A stretch of DNA of 64,000 nucleotides from Ptychodera flava (GCF_041260155.1 NC_091934.1:40549194-40613193), one strand, 5' to 3'. Positions 1-12,074 are shown, numbered from the stretch's first letter. The notes: generated by a model not told the origin, from the sequence alone. Numbers and translations: made by a program.

Positions 1-29
1 GGTGGGCCGTTGTTTTTCGAAACACCGCT

Positions 30-2600
30 GCATCAAAAATAGTGACCCTTCAAAAGTTCATGCACAAAAATTAGTGACCCTCCCCCTTATCCGTGCATGA
101 AAATAAGTGACCCTCCCCTCCCCCCAACAAACCCGCAATGTGTTCAAGACCTCCTTCTGACTTGCTATACTTTTGAAGTCCCCTCCCAAAAGGAAGGCAA
201 AATGCGGCCGATATAACGCTTTGTCCAACAAATATCAAATCATATGTGTGTGATAATTCATGTAAATGTACTTTGCTTGAAGTGGCAGGTAAAAAGTGCA
301 TGCATGTACAAAAAATGTAATTTTTTGATTTCATCAATAATGTTGATTCACTATGCATGGCAGCCTATGATGAAACTATGAATATTTTTTTCCAATACAA
401 AACTAGGTAAATCTGTGCATTTATGTACACCTAATTATTAGTATTAATGTTCATGACTAGACTACAGTGGTTTCAAGTCAATGGTTGTGCAAGAAATTTG
501 ATTTTGGAATTTCACTGAAATGTCCATTCACAATGCATGGCAGCCTATGATGAAACTATGAATATTTTTTTCCAATACAAAACTAGGTAAATCTGTGCAT
601 TTATGTACACCTAATTATTAGTATTAATGTTCATGACTAGACTAGAGTGGTTTCAAGTCTATGGTTGTGCAAGAAATTTGATTTTGGAATTTCACTGAAA
701 TGTCCATTCACAATGCATGGCAGCCTATGATGAAACTATGAATATTTTTTTCCCAATACAAAACTAGGTAAATCTGTGCATTTATGTACACCTAATTATT
801 AGTATTAATGTTCATGATTAGACTAGAGTGGTTTCAAGTCAATGGTTGTGCAAGAAATTTGATTTTGGAATTTCACTGAAATGTCCATTCACTCTGCATG
901 GCAGCCTATGATGAAACTATGAATATTTTTTTCCAATACAAAACTAGGTTAATCTGTGCATTTATGTACACCTAATTATTAGTATTAATGTTCATGATTA
1001 GACTAGAGTGGTTTCAAGTCAATGGTTGTGCAAGAAATTTGATTTTGGAATTTCACTGAAATGTCCATTCACTATGCATGGCAGCCTATGATGAAACTAT
1101 GAATATTTTTTTTCCAATACAAAACTAGCTAAATCTGTGCATTTATGTACACTAATTATTAGTATTAATGTTCATGATTAGACTACACTGGTTTCAAGTC
1201 AATGGTTATGCAAAAAAAATTTGATTTTGGAATTTCACTGAAATGTCCATTCACTATGCATGGCAGCCTATGATGAAACTATGAATATTTTTTTCCCAAT
1301 ACAAAACTAGCTAAATCTGTGCATTTATGTACACCTAATTATTAGTATTAATGTTCATGACTAGACTACAGTGGTTTCAAGTCAATGGTTATGCAAAAAA
1401 AATTTGATTTTGGAATTTCACTAAAATGTCCATCACAATGCATGGCAGCCTATGATGAAACTATGAATATTTTTTTCCCAATACAAAACTAGCTAAATCT
1501 GTGCATTTATGTACACCTAATTATTAGTATTAATGTTCATGATTAGACTACAGTGGTTTCAAGTCAATGGTTGTGCAAGAAATTTGATTTTGGAATTTCA
1601 CTGAAATGTCCATTCACTATGCATGGCAGCCTATGATGAAACTATGAATATTTTTTTTCCAATACAAAACTAGCTAAATTTGTGCATTTATGTACTGCCA
1701 ATTATTAGTATTAATGTTCATGACTAGACTACAGTGGTTTCAAGTCCATGGCTGTGCAAGAAATTTGATTTTGGAATTTCACTGAAATGTCCATTCACAA
1801 TGCATGGCATCCTATGATGAAACTATGAATATTTTTTTTCCAATACAAAGCTAGGTAAATCTGTGCATTTATGTACACCTAATTATTAGTATTAATGTTC
1901 ATGATTAGACTAGAGTGGTTTCAAGTCAATGGTTGTGCAAGAAATTTGATTTTGGAATTTCACCGAATGTTGATTCATTATAGGGTACATTGTAGGCTAT
2001 GAGGAAACTACAAATAACTCATAGGTTATCTGATCCTAAATTGTTATTCAAAAGTTGTTCGACCTGAAGCTTCCAGTTGTTATTGATGACATTTTGCACT
2101 ATTCTGAACAGTTTGTATTCTGTCAATGTCCTAAAAAAATGAAAAATGTACATACAGCTTCATGAACATGTGACACCGATCCATACCTAATGTATTGTCA
2201 ATGGGAGAATGATATCTAATAAGTGATCTCCCAAATTTTTATTGAAAGCATCATTATAGGGGACAGTGTATATGTACAATAGAGGAGTTGGATGAGTAGA
2301 AATCATGACAACTTAAATCAATGTGGCTGCTTGGATCATCAATACATTGTTTATTATACCCTAAAACTTGCGCCCGAAGGGCGTGCTGAAAATGGAAATG
2401 ACAGAAAATGAAAGTGCCAGGAGGTATTTTTTCTTTTTTCAGTATTCCATATTCTTTAATACGTGCATATGCAATTTCAGCTTTGATGCATAAAAAAGGT
2501 GACCCTCCCCCATAGGCTTGCACAAAATTTTATGACCCTTCAAAAATGCTTGCGTGAAAAATGGCGACCCACCCCCAACAAACACCGCCCCCCCCCTGTA
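30..2600 (-). mobile_element. Non-autonomous element carrying a 180-bp tandem array
   Basis: The array at about 345-1966 is framed on both sides by short runs that read AGTGACCCTCCCCC or close variants (about 40-120 on the left, 2490-2600 on the right). The same arrangement occurs in the opposite orientation at 61.69-62.57 kb, where GGGAGGGTCACTTTTT runs precede monomers of the same sequence family. Two independent copies with the same flanks and core argue for one mobile unit rather than a local satellite. No transposase is visible. The right end lies immediately before the start of the duplicated oxygenase segment at 2619. The left limit is uncertain because the window begins inside or next to the element. 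Confidence 0.6.
345..1966. repeat. 180-bp tandem repeat, nine monomers
   Basis: Each monomer carries ATGCATGGCAGCCTATGATG, then a T-run, a TTATGTACACCTAATTATTA block and AATTTGATTTTGGAATTTCA. The marker GCATGGCAGCC (GCATGGCATCC in the last monomer) recurs near 356, 536, 716, 897, 1077, 1259, 1440, 1620 and 1801, a period of 180-182. Most monomers differ by a few bases, so the array is young or homogenised. A tenth, decayed monomer follows at about 1970-2040. There is no long open frame across it. Confidence 0.95.
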
Positions 2601-3166
2601 ATTTGTGTCCGGTCCCTAACTGTGGCAAAATTGGAACAGGTGACAGTATACCTGTGAGACTATGTAATGTGATCATGATACAAACAAAAACATATGCATA
2701 GAATAATTGTCCAGAAATACACTAAGTTATATGCTCGTCTTCATGGATGGTATATGTACATTACAGTTCACTTCAAAGTTCAACATAGTTTCAATTTCGT
2801 ACATGTGTTAAAGTAGCTGAACATCATGAATTGTTTAGAATAAAAAAGTTAACAATTACAGTACAATTTACAGTGTGTGAATGAAAAAATATTTTTGTAG
2901 GAAAATGTAACTTATGAAAACTGCTTTTATAGTGCATAGACTTTAAAACTAGGTTTAGTATTTTAAACTTTGCAAAAAATGAACTAACAGGCACGGACCA
3001 AGCAAGCTTGAGTGTGATGAAAGATAATTTCTCCTAAAATTATACAAACTAGGACAATCAAAAGAGCTTAAACTATTGTTTCTGCTCATTGTTAATGCAG
3101 AGTGTCCAAGAAAATCCTAATCCTAATATCTTAAACTATTCACAGCATCATATTAGAAATATTAAG

Positions 3167-3381
3167 CCTTTGAGTGCCGTAATTTTTCCCACCAAAATTT
3201 TAGTGCAACATTTTACCATTTTTTATGAATTTTTCTGTAATTTTTTCAATAATTTTGAACAAAATGGACACCACATTTCATTGGCTACAGTTTTTTATCA
3301 AAATTTTGGCAAAAATCGGAAAAAATTTGACTGGGGTATATTTTGTAAAGGTGACAAAAATTGACTTTCGCGCTCAAAGGG
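3167..3381. mobile_element. piggyBac-type MITE, TTAA-flanked
   Basis: About 215 bp with terminal inverted repeats CCTTTGAGTGCC / GCGCTCAAAGG and a TTAA next to each end (ATTAAG before, GTTAAG after). TTAA target duplication with a CCC(T)TTGAG terminus is the pattern of piggyBac-derived MITEs. Related copies lie at 26818-27034 (duplicate of this one) and, inverted, at 45846-46066 in an SRPRB intron. There is no coding capacity. Confidence 0.65.
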
Positions 3382-3483
3382 TTAAGGCAGTGTGCGCCTC
3401 GAAAGTGAAAGACTAGAAACATTTGCTCAAACTTTCCTGAATGAAACTTTCAACCATTCTCTTACCAAATAAACAATATAGAA

Positions 3484-3620
3484 ATAACGGGCGATGCGCT
3501 GACCATTAATGTTGATTTGTGGGCAAGGGCGAGGGGAAAGCCAAAAATTAAAAGCCTCGCCCGTTAATTTGGCTTTCCTCGAGCCCACGCCCACAAATAA
3601 ACGTTAATGGTCAGGGCGGA
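3484..3620. repeat. Imperfect inverted repeat, truncated in copy 2
   Basis: GCTGACCATTAATGTTGATT on the left pairs with AAACGTTAATGGTCAG on the right around a GCCAAAAATTAA / TTAATTTGGC core, forming a foldback of about 130 bp. In the duplicated copy (27135-27250) the right outer arm is missing: a deletion of roughly 65 bp lies between two short GCCCA/ACCCA repeats. Confidence 0.7.
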
Positions 3621-3786
3621 GTCTGTTATTTCCATTATATTAACAGCGAACCCAAGAAAACCGTCAAAATTTCCGAAAATTTCAGGAGCGAACAACAACT
3701 GGGCCCCAGAAACTGAGCAATATGCGACGCACTGTCACACCCGCTGTAAAAAATTGGCAAATCCGGAGATGTTTCAGAAAAAAGTT

Positions 3787-4232
3787 TCTCACATTCCTGG
3801 CTACTGGGAGTGCGGGATCGAGAGTGTGGGATAAATCGATCCCACACTCTCAGAAACCGTCCCACACTCTGCAGTAAATATTACACGACCTCTGATTGGA
3901 TGACAAGTAGTCTGTTTTGTTCCACGCGCAAAATGTTATCCAATGGCACGACGAGTAACACACGGACTAGAACTACAAAGTAAGCAGGTCAAAGTACAGT
4001 GGCCAGACGACAGAGTTGTCACAATTTTTGATAATATTGTACCTGTCCAATATGAATTTAGCGCATTTTGTGGTCATGTGAGAAAAAGAATCTCACACAC
4101 CAAGGACCTGGGATCAGATTTCTCACACTCGTTGGGGATATTTTGTCTCACACTCGCCTGCGGCTCGTGTGAGACAAAATATCCCCAACTCGTGTGAGAA
4201 ATCTGATCCCAGGTCCTTGGGGGTGTGAGATT
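3787..4232. mobile_element. Foldback insertion present only in copy 1
   Basis: Copy 2 runs straight from the left to the right flank here (27378 region), so these 446 bp were inserted after the duplication or lost from copy 2. It holds a short hairpin (GAGAGTGTGGGAT... ATCCCACACTCTC, about 3818-3850) and a long, nearly perfect foldback at about 4095-4232 with arms of about 60 bp separated by roughly 10 bases (CCTGCGGCT). TCTCA occurs at both edges and could be the target duplication. Confidence 0.75.
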
Positions 4233-4429
4233 CTATTAATCTCAACTTGACCTACAAGTGCTCCATTTTATTTTGTGATTGATTATGATTTACGTTTAAG
4301 CTGTAAAGTTACGATACTTTGAGTTGTGTATCTTATTATTCATATTCACGGGCATGTAAACAAACCATTACTGTGTATTTGTGGTCAGTCACGTTGTTCA
4401 GCTCGACCAATCAAAATGCGACGGGCAGG

Positions 4430-4745
4430 GCATGGTAATATAATAAAAATCGGGGGTCATTGGGCAAAGTTTGAAACTAGCGAAAAGAATTACCCAACAT
4501 TTTGCGATATTTAAAATTCAAAATGGCCGCAATTCCTGTGTTAACTCTATGGGGGGAAAATCAAATTTTGGATTTTAAAAAAACTAAGCCAGTTTTTCTT
4601 TCCCCAAGAGCTTTCTAACAAGCCCCCACGAGTGGTAGATCAGAAAAGAACTGTAGAAATTTGTGTGTCCGACTATATCTGTCCCCGAGGCGTGTTCTAC
4701 CTTAGACTCAATGAATTATGTGGTAATTTGACTTACCTTTACACT
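4430..4745 (+). repeat. Dispersed repeat, family shared with 56.95-57.2 kb
   Basis: The block containing CCTGTGTTAACTCTATGG, an AAATTTTGGATTTT run and GTCCCCGAGG reappears in the duplicated copy (27580-27895) and, inverted and diverged, at about 56950-57200 inside the oxidoreductase gene. I could not find terminal repeats or assign a class. Confidence 0.5.
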
Positions 4746-5032
4746 CATATAATGCTGTAAAGGACGAGAAAGTATTTTGCAATCTGTATAAAACAACTGT
4801 TGTGGTTATATCATACCAGTTTTTTTAAGGAAAGAAAGGAAAATATCTCATCAGTGTTTCACTTTTGATAAATTTCAAGGATCGGAAACAAATGATTTCT
4901 TATTCTTGACCTAATCACAAATCTAATGGTTATGTTTCACGAGAAAGGACAGGTATTAAACAAAGGTAGTGTAGAATGTCTTATACAAGTAGATTTTATT
5001 CATTCTCGTCATTGTTCTTATTGTTATTTCAG

Positions 5033-8000
5033 TATGAATACACATTCTTGATGTACATGAATCCAGACTGGAAGACCAACAATTACGGAGAAACGGTGTA
5101 CTTCAACAAAATTGAGAATCATCCACTGTATGAGAAACTCGGCGAAGGAAATGAGCAGTTTGAACCTTTCTGTGCTGTCAAACCCAAATATGGAAGAGTT
5201 GCCATATTTAGAGGTAATGACCCTTTACCTTTGACACTAAATCTGCATATCAGCACAAGTCAGGCTTTTTTTATCGAAATTATTAAATTTATCTCACAAC
5301 ATTTGAATAATTACATACTGGAAAGAGAACAAGAGACTATTTGGTTTGTATATGCCTGTGTGTTCTCAAGAAGAATTATGAATCAAAGGTACATGTAAGA
5401 TACAGATACATTATAAATTAATCACAAATTAATACATTTTAATGTCACTGCAGTCTCTAGATTTTTAGTAGAATGTAGATATTACATTTTGTTTTATTTC
5501 ATATGATATTGTTATAAGATACTTAATCTTATGATATATCATGTATGGGATATGCCTTACAATTAAAGGCATGATGTATTCCATAGAAAGTCAGCAATTT
5601 CATTTTGTCACTCACCACAGGTATCATTCCACACTCAGCAAGACCACCAAGCAGTGCTGTACCCAATGCTAGGTATACATTTGCCGTCAAAGTTGGGGAG
5701 ACTGAAAGAATTGCCAAAGCCAAGGCTCTCAGAGAGGTGAGTTCTTCAACCTGCAACATGTACTTCCAACAGAATCTGAAACTTAATCCGATCAGGAAGT
5801 GGTGTCTATTGAAGAGTAGAAATAATTTTCATAAAAAAGCACACACCCATACTCAACAAGTGAAGTCTCGTAGTGCATCTGAGATTCCTACAAAAATTAT
5901 TTTACTGAACATCCTGATGGAAATGTCCCATCCATCCCTGTATTGAATTCCATGGATCCTTCATACCTCATTCTAACCTTTTATTCATTTCTTATCAACA
6001 CTTCACTCTCTCTTCCTCCCCTCTTATCACCCCCTCTGTACTGTCTATCTCTTTGTCTTTGTTCCTCAGTCACCAAATCATTTGCTAACCAATTCATCTT
6101 ATCCTCAAATGATCATACCATTCTCCATCACTAAATCTCGCCCCAAGTGGTTAGTTCTTCATCTCGATCACCACGTTTTTCACTCTATGTCAACTGCTAA
6201 TGCCCTAAAGTAATCTTTTTACTATAACATATTTGTACTGGAAGTGTGTAGAGGCAGAATTTTGTGTTCAAAAGCACCAAGATCCAAGCTTTCTGAAATC
6301 AGTGCATTAATTTTCAATAGCAGAATTTCAGGAGATCTGGGGCGCGTTCGATTAATACGATCATGATCGTGATTGGCCAATCATGACTGCACAGTGATCA
6401 TGCGTTCAAATACGCCCAATAACAATCATGATTGACAATCACAGCAATCATGCCCAAGAACGTGATTGGTGTGAATACAAGATGGCGGACAACACAGCTG
6501 TTGATGCTGAAAACACAAACAGGCGGTAATTTTGAAGTTTCAGAAATGTCAACACTTAAAGCAATATTTTTTAGTGTTACTCACAAGATGCTGGTTTAAT
6601 CGCATCTGTTATATTCAAAATAAAATACCTTGATTTACAACAAAATTTGAAAAAAATGTTTGTTTATTTGCCCATGTGGTCAGGCACACCACCGAGTACA
6701 GGAGCGAATGCAGAAGTGAATGCAGAAGGTACAATAAACTATTCCACATGAGGAAGATTTCATGGAAACGTTTACCTATAAACTTATAGCCACGCCATTT
6801 ACGCAGCCACACTGCAGAAATGCGTCAACATTGAGGGCAGCCATGTCAGCTGAAACTTGATCATCCAGTTTTGTTACTACCTCAATTTGAAAATGATGTC
6901 ACATATATCACAATCATGATCGTGTGAATGGAACGCGCCCCTGAACAGTGGTTGATATTTCAATTGAAGTAAATACCATTCTACTAGACCAACAGCAATA
7001 GATTGCAAGGACTGACCAATTTACAACTAACACTAATTTTCATGGGTTTAATTTCACAATTTTGTTGCTTGAGGGATTGTCACTTAGATCTAAATTTACA
7101 GGTTTTTTCAAGTAAGAAAATAGAATCTTAACATTTTCACCAGGTTTCACATAGCAGATTTCATCTGTCAGCAAAGTAGTTAAAATAATACAGATAAATT
7201 AACGCTTTTACACTAGGTTAGAGGACCAACTGGAATAGGTCAGAGAATTTTTGGATTGGCCTTTATGCTGATCCCACGGCTTACCAAACTGACTTGCCCC
7301 TCAGCCATAGCCTGAGCTCCCTCCCCCTCACACTTTCACCTCTTCCGTTTTTAGCTCACATTTGGTTTTACCAATGTGAGTTTATCGTATAGGCTGAAGT
7401 CGATGGCGTCTGTATGTATGTGTGTATGTATGTATGTATGTATGTATGTATGTATGTATGTATGTATGTATGTACGTACAGTATGTCCGTCAACATCAAA
7501 AACACGCAAACCGCTGCACGTTTCAGCTTGGTATTTGATGTGTGGATGCATCCTGGGCTATAGATGGGATTTTGTTCAAATGAAGTCTGCATTGCCAAAA
7601 TTATGCAAATGAGCTTACAAAATGTGAAAATGGTTAAGAATTAATAACTCAAGAACCGCTTTTTTGATTGCTTTGAAAATTTGTGTGCAAGTACCTTAGC
7701 TTAATCTCATACAGTTTTATGAATATTGTGAAGATATCCTTAATTTTGTATTTTTGCTGAATTTTTTGGTGATTTTTCTCATTTTCAGTAAAAATTCTTC
7801 TTTTCTGAAACCGCCGCCCAATCGCTCTCAAATTTGGGTTGTCTCTTTGCAAGGGTGTTATTCTTCTAATTTGTTGAAATTATGACAAAATTGGGAAAAT
7901 TACTATTTTTGTGCAATTTTGTCATTTTTGGTCAAAAATCTTAGACAGTGTTTCCTTTTTAAAACCCCTGGACAGACAGCTTTCATATTTCGTACACAAA

Positions 8001-9583
8001 CGTACAGAGATGACAATAGTTAGATATGTGGAAATTGTCCTGAAATATAAAAAATTGTATTTTTAAGACAATATTGTCATTTTTGGTGAAGAAAACTTAT
8101 CTCAACATTACTTGTTTGATAGCTTTGTAATTTGGTATAAAGTCCCTTGTTTGATAGCTTTGTAATTTGTATAAAGTCCCGAAAGATGTTATTAGATAAA
8201 TTTTCTGCTCAAAGTGTTGGGAAACCCCAAAATTTGTATATTTTAGGTACTTTTCTCAGTTTGTGACCTTAAATGACCTATACTAACCCAGGATATGTTG
8301 TGAGACAATTTAAAAATTTTGAAGGCTGTGAACATAATTTTGTCATATTTGATACCAATCTGTAGAAAATTTGATCCAGAAAACAAAGCTGAGGTGATTT
8401 TTTTCATTTGGACCAATTTTTGCAACTTTCTATGTAAGAGATACAAAAACTGATGAGAAATTTGGATCCAGGATAATTCCAGATGTTGTAATCATCACCC
8501 ACAGTGGAAGGCATTTCACAATCTGTAACTAACTTAAGTGATGTTTACATTAGAATGATAACACTCATGGCATTAATTAAAAATCTCCAAGGTTGTAAAT
8601 GTACTTCCTGTCATTTGGTCTTATGTAATACCAAGGGGTGGAACATTTGATATGCAGGAGGGGGTAGGGTTTAGAAGATCAATGATGTAGCATTACTTTT
8701 TTACCAGATCCCTTGTGCATTTTTTGCCAACTCCCACCTTTTCTTTTTATCAAGCCTTCTCTGTTTTTTGTTGTTGACATTTGCTTGTGTATTTAGGATC
8801 TGCTTCTCCCATTGCTATAGAAATTGATATGCATGTTCCTAAAGATGACCTCCAGTACCTAAGTTGGAGACCTTATTTGCTTTTGTCATTCTTGTTTTTC
8901 CTGGTTTAAATATTTCTCGAATGGACCAATTCAAACTGAATGTGAGCACATAGTGTCCTTGACGGTATTTTTATCTGTTTGTTAAAGTACTTGCTGCTAT
9001 GCAGGATGTAGAGTCAAGAGAATATTTAATATGCAACAGAAAAAGGAGCAAAGCAAATGAACAAATCATAGGGAATTAAACTAGCAATAATAACCTTACT
9101 ACAAAAGCGCAATGCCGAAAAAGAGTCTGGATGGCCCAGAATGTATGAACCTGGACAAGGGGCCTGAAACAAGGCTTGGTGATGTCAAGTGTTGTGTGCA
9201 ATAGAAAGATGGGTAAATAGATAAAGCATTACCAAGATGTCTATGTCAGTATTGTGTAAGTGGCTTAGGGACAGCTACGTCCTGCAAAGGGACCTAGCTC
9301 TCTGGACTTAGACTAGATTTGTGTTATCACACAAATCTTTATTTATCGTCGTTTTTCAATTTCTTTCTTTCTCCAGGCATTTGAACTTCCAGAGATCTCA
9401 GAGGAGGAACAAGCATTAGTAGATGAACTCATTGAATACAAACATGCCGTTCACTCACCAGGAAAACCGGACAGCTGGCTTGATGAGAAATTAAACCAGC
9501 AGCTTGACAAGAAAGAAAGATTTTATATTGAACAAAGAGAAAAAGCCGCCAAACATTTGCTTCAGAATATAGGAGAGCATTAG
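5033..9583 (+). CDS. 2OG-Fe(II) oxygenase, C-terminal catalytic exons, copy 1
   Basis: Three exons, 5033-5213, 5621-5736 and 9377-9583 (TAG at 9581-9583), with good splice signals and compatible phases. They encode YEYTFLMYMNPDWKTNNYGE, a middle part PKYGRVAIFRG-IIPHSARPPS and an acidic/basic tail ending HLLQNIGEH. This is the C-terminal half of a prolyl-hydroxylase-type double-stranded beta helix: the distal iron ligand is the His of IIPHSARPP and the likely 2-oxoglutarate-binding Arg is in NARYTFAVK. The HxD exon is not in this copy within the window. An upstream gene copy may lie beyond the left edge, interrupted by the 180-bp-repeat element, or this may be an orphan fragment. Against copy 2 I count 10 substitutions in 504 shared coding bases, nine of them synonymous, and the frame here is open throughout, so the sequence has been under constraint. 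Confidence 0.8.
6339..6941. mobile_element. DNA transposon remnant with GGGGCGCGTTC inverted ends, copy 1
   Basis: Ends are inverted: GGGGCGCGTTCGATTAATACG at the left, and its counterpart, read on the minus strand, GGGGCGCGTTCCATTCACACG at the right, each followed by an ATCATGATCGTG-like stretch. Inside, two start-like short frames point inward: MADNTAVDAENTNRR followed by a GT donor (+, ATG at 6482), and MAALNVDAFLQCG on the minus strand (about 6790-6835). Together they suggest an internally deleted two-gene transposon. I could not assign a superfamily. It lies inside the last intron and is duplicated at 32819-33419. Confidence 0.6.
7349..8935. mobile_element. Hairpin-headed (TATG)n repeat family, member A
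   Basis: Begins with the hairpin CTCACATTTGG / CCAATGTGAG (7356-7379), then a (TATG)n run, then GTCCGTCAACATCAAAAACA, CCGCTGCACGT and TTGTTCAAATGAAG. These are followed by about 1 kb of T-rich sequence in which TTTTTGGTCAAAAATC-like units recur. Members share this order at 11138-11660 (B), 43256-44010 (C) and 45062-45800 (D); A is duplicated at 33838-35415. The tail (CATGTTCCTAAAGATGACCT, 8831-8935) matches the tail of B near 11545-11640, so B looks internally deleted. No coding sequence is visible. Confidence 0.6.
7406..7476. repeat. (TATG)n microsatellite
   Basis: TATG units run almost without interruption, part of repeat-family member A. Its translation in all frames gives VCMY or HTYI repeats, which should not be taken as protein. 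Confidence 0.95.
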
Positions 9584-10659
9584 TAAATGTGATTTTTTTC
9601 ATCAATCATTAGAGATATCGCGATTTTAAATACAATGAAAATTCATTGGTACAATGAAATTACAATGATTGCAATATACTGACTTTGCTATAAAAAATTC
9701 ATATGATGGATTTTAATTAGCATGTTGTCATATGAATTCAACATTACTCCTCAATTTGCTATTTTTGTCATAAGATTAGTTAATCTATCCACCCCATTTT
9801 TGTGTGTAGAGGTCCTACTTTGTAGTAGTAAACAATAGAATTGGACAAAACCATTATAGTGAAAGGATTAAAGTGAAAATGCCAGGATGTTACAGGTCAC
9901 AGAGGGGTCATGCAAGTATGACCAGTTACAAGCTTCAGAGAATACATCGTACATTTTGCCGTGATTATATTTTTAAAGAAAGAACGTTTATAATAATGTC
10001 CAAAAATTTTCTGTATGTTTCAGGAAGCACTACAAGAAATGTTAGTAAATAGCTTTCATTTTAATGAGCTGTACTGTTGACCAGAATAACATTCAAGATG
10101 TTGTATTTTAACTTTCTAGAGCGAGAGATGAACATTTATTTTTATGTGAGGCAAGGTAGTTTGGTCCAAATACTTGTAAAAATTAAACTCAGAATATTTT
10201 AATAGATTACAAGAGATTTCACAGAGATGAAAGAAGAGAATGTGAGAATTCATGCTTTACAAATGTGAAATGTGTAAATATAAGATGTCTATTTTCTTCT
10301 CAATGAAAGAAAGTTTTCTTTATGACAAACTGATGTATGTATTTTCCTGTTGATTAGCATACTATGCTTCCTACAGTTCATTCAATGTTTTGAAGAAAGC
10401 TGGTCCTTGAATCATGCACAGTCACCTTTTGAAAGGAGCATTCCTTAGTTGCTGAGTGACTGCATTCCGTGTGCAAACAATGGCTTACCTGTTGAAAAGG
10501 TGGTTCAATAGTACCGTTCATACACAGGCCATTAAAACGCCTCTGAAACGGCACTGGTCCAACACTGTCTTAAAAAGTTACGTGTGGACGCTACCAAGTG
10601 GTTCTGAAACGTTTCAAATTTGAGATGGTTTAGCTGACCAGACCTGACCCAGTGTAGGG

Positions 10660-12074
10660 ATTAACTAGAAAACTTTTTTATAATAGCTATATTTTACCAC
10701 ACTTTGATTACTGTTGTCATTTATGGGGAGCATCACCGTTTATGAAAGGGTTGCATAAGATTCAGAAACGTGCTATCAGAGTGATGTGTGATGCAAGGTA
10801 TAATGCTTCGACCGAGCATTTATTTAAAACGATGCATATAATGCCATTACCAGATAGAATAATTTATAAGAATGTTTGTATGGTTTTTAAATGTTTAAAT
10901 AATCTTGCACAGCAATATTTGACAAGTCTTTTTACCGAAATTGATATAAAAGAGTTACAAGATCCAAGATGCAAAAATTGTTAGTGGTTCCTGCAACAAA
11001 TAAGGATTTTTATCGAAAAAGGGTTTACTGTAAATAGTGCCATGCCAATCAGTGGAATGTTGATTTAAATATAAGATCTAGTAACTCATTGAGCAGTTTT
11101 GAAACTGCTTACCTGAAAGCTTATTGGTATAATTTTTAGCTCACATTTGGTGTACCAATGTGAGGTTATCGTATAAGCTGAATCAGTTCATTTGCATCTG
11201 ATTTGCATGTCTGTATATTTGTGGGTATGTGCGGATGTATGTCCGTCACACACAAAGGCTCCCATACCGCCAAAGCTACCGTCTCAGTATTTGGTGTACA
11301 GGTAGATGTAGGGGTTGAGATGTGAATTTGTTCAAATGAACACATCAGTGTCAAAAATGTGCAAATGAGGTAAGAAAAAGTGAAATCCTGCAAATGTGCA
11401 GGCCAGTAAGAAACAGGCCAACTCCACTGATCTTGAATCATTTCCTGTCATTGTTTATGAACTGTTACATATTAACAGACCTGATGAAACCATAGACAGT
11501 AGAGGGGGCGAAGACCGTCTATACTCAAACTAAGAGGGGCTTGCTTCTGCTATGCATGTTGCTAAAGTTGACCTCCAGTACCTAAAGTTTCAGACCTTAA
11601 TTACTTTTGTCATTCCTGTTTTTCTGGTTTAAATATTTCTTGTTTTTCTGGTTGTACTGTGCAGAAATCATTGTCACAACATCAACATAGAATTTTCCTC
11701 CACTGAACAGATAGAAACAACATTTATTGTTGATCTTTGGTACCCATACTGATATACCAATTCTGATCAAATTTGAGCGACACCGTATAATTGCGGTATT
11801 TTTTGTGTTTGTGAGTTTTAGTTTTCTTGTCAAATTTGTTTTTGTTATCTAGTGTGATTGTGCATTTTTTGTTCTCCTGTGTGCAGGTGGTGACTCCTGG
11901 CCACTTGTTTCTGTGCATTGTATTGTTCTAGCTTTGTTAGTCATGTTTCATGTTGTTCTGCTTTGTATAAGTTTGTAGGTTCATCTGAGGGCCCTGGGGA
12001 AGATAAGCATATTTATCGAAGCTTACCAGGCTACCCTCGTTAAACAAGGTTTAATAAATAAATAAATAAATAAA
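10660..12074 (+). mobile_element. LINE (non-LTR retrotransposon) 3' fragment
   Basis: Frame 10742-10984 and the sequence just before it read YCCHLWGASPFMKGLHKIQK and QKRAIRVMCDARYNASTEHL. The following stretch to 11138 continues, with stops, through KDFYRKRV and ETAYLKAYWYNF. This is the thumb and C-terminal end of a CR1/Jockey-type reverse transcriptase. Repeat family member B is inserted immediately after the stop (11138-11660). The LINE 3' end appears to resume to 12074, ending GGTTTAATAAATAAATAAA, a typical simple-repeat tail. It is 5'-truncated: no endonuclease or palm motif is present. Dead copy. Confidence 0.75.
11138..11660. mobile_element. Hairpin-headed repeat family, member B
   Basis: Starts TTTTTAGCTCACATTTGGTG with the hairpin CTCACATTTGG / CCAATGTGAG. 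It has the conserved order of GTATGTCCGTC, a CGCC...AAAGC block and TTGTTCAAATGAA, and ends with the same CCTCCAGTACCTAA tail as member A. It lacks most of the T-rich interior, and its TATG run is reduced. Confidence 0.6.

Larger units (their letters stand above)
2619..10473 (+). repeat. Tandem segmental duplication, copy 1
   Basis: This stretch matches 26270-37067 base for base over most of its length: introns, three coding exons and 3' flank in the same order and orientation. Copy 1 has a 446-bp foldback insertion (3787-4232) that copy 2 lacks. It lacks the 3.29-kb insertion and an ~85-bp stretch near 36370-36455 that copy 2 has. The left boundary falls at ACTGTGGCAAAATTGG, directly after the tandem-repeat element. 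The right boundary falls at CATTCCGTGTG, where copy 1 enters a LINE-bearing insertion. Confidence 0.95.

Noticed and set aside
345-1966. CRISPR-like regular repeats
   Set aside because: The 180-bp units are adjacent, with no unique spacers, and the setting is an animal genome.
5529-5759. Minus-strand frame opposite the oxygenase exon (also 24817-25194)
   Set aside because: Antisense shadows of the + strand exons, which have splice sites and family motifs.
7349-7380. Helitron 3' terminus (hairpin followed by CTAA on the minus strand)
   Set aside because: The hairpin touches CTAA directly instead of lying about ten bases before it. Members C and D do not keep CTRR, and no Rep/helicase or TC start was found.
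7351-7612. Open frames of HTYI and VCMY repeats (also near 33836-34097 and 43161-43462)
   Set aside because: They are translations of the (TATG)n microsatellite in the hairpin-headed repeats, open in several frames at once.
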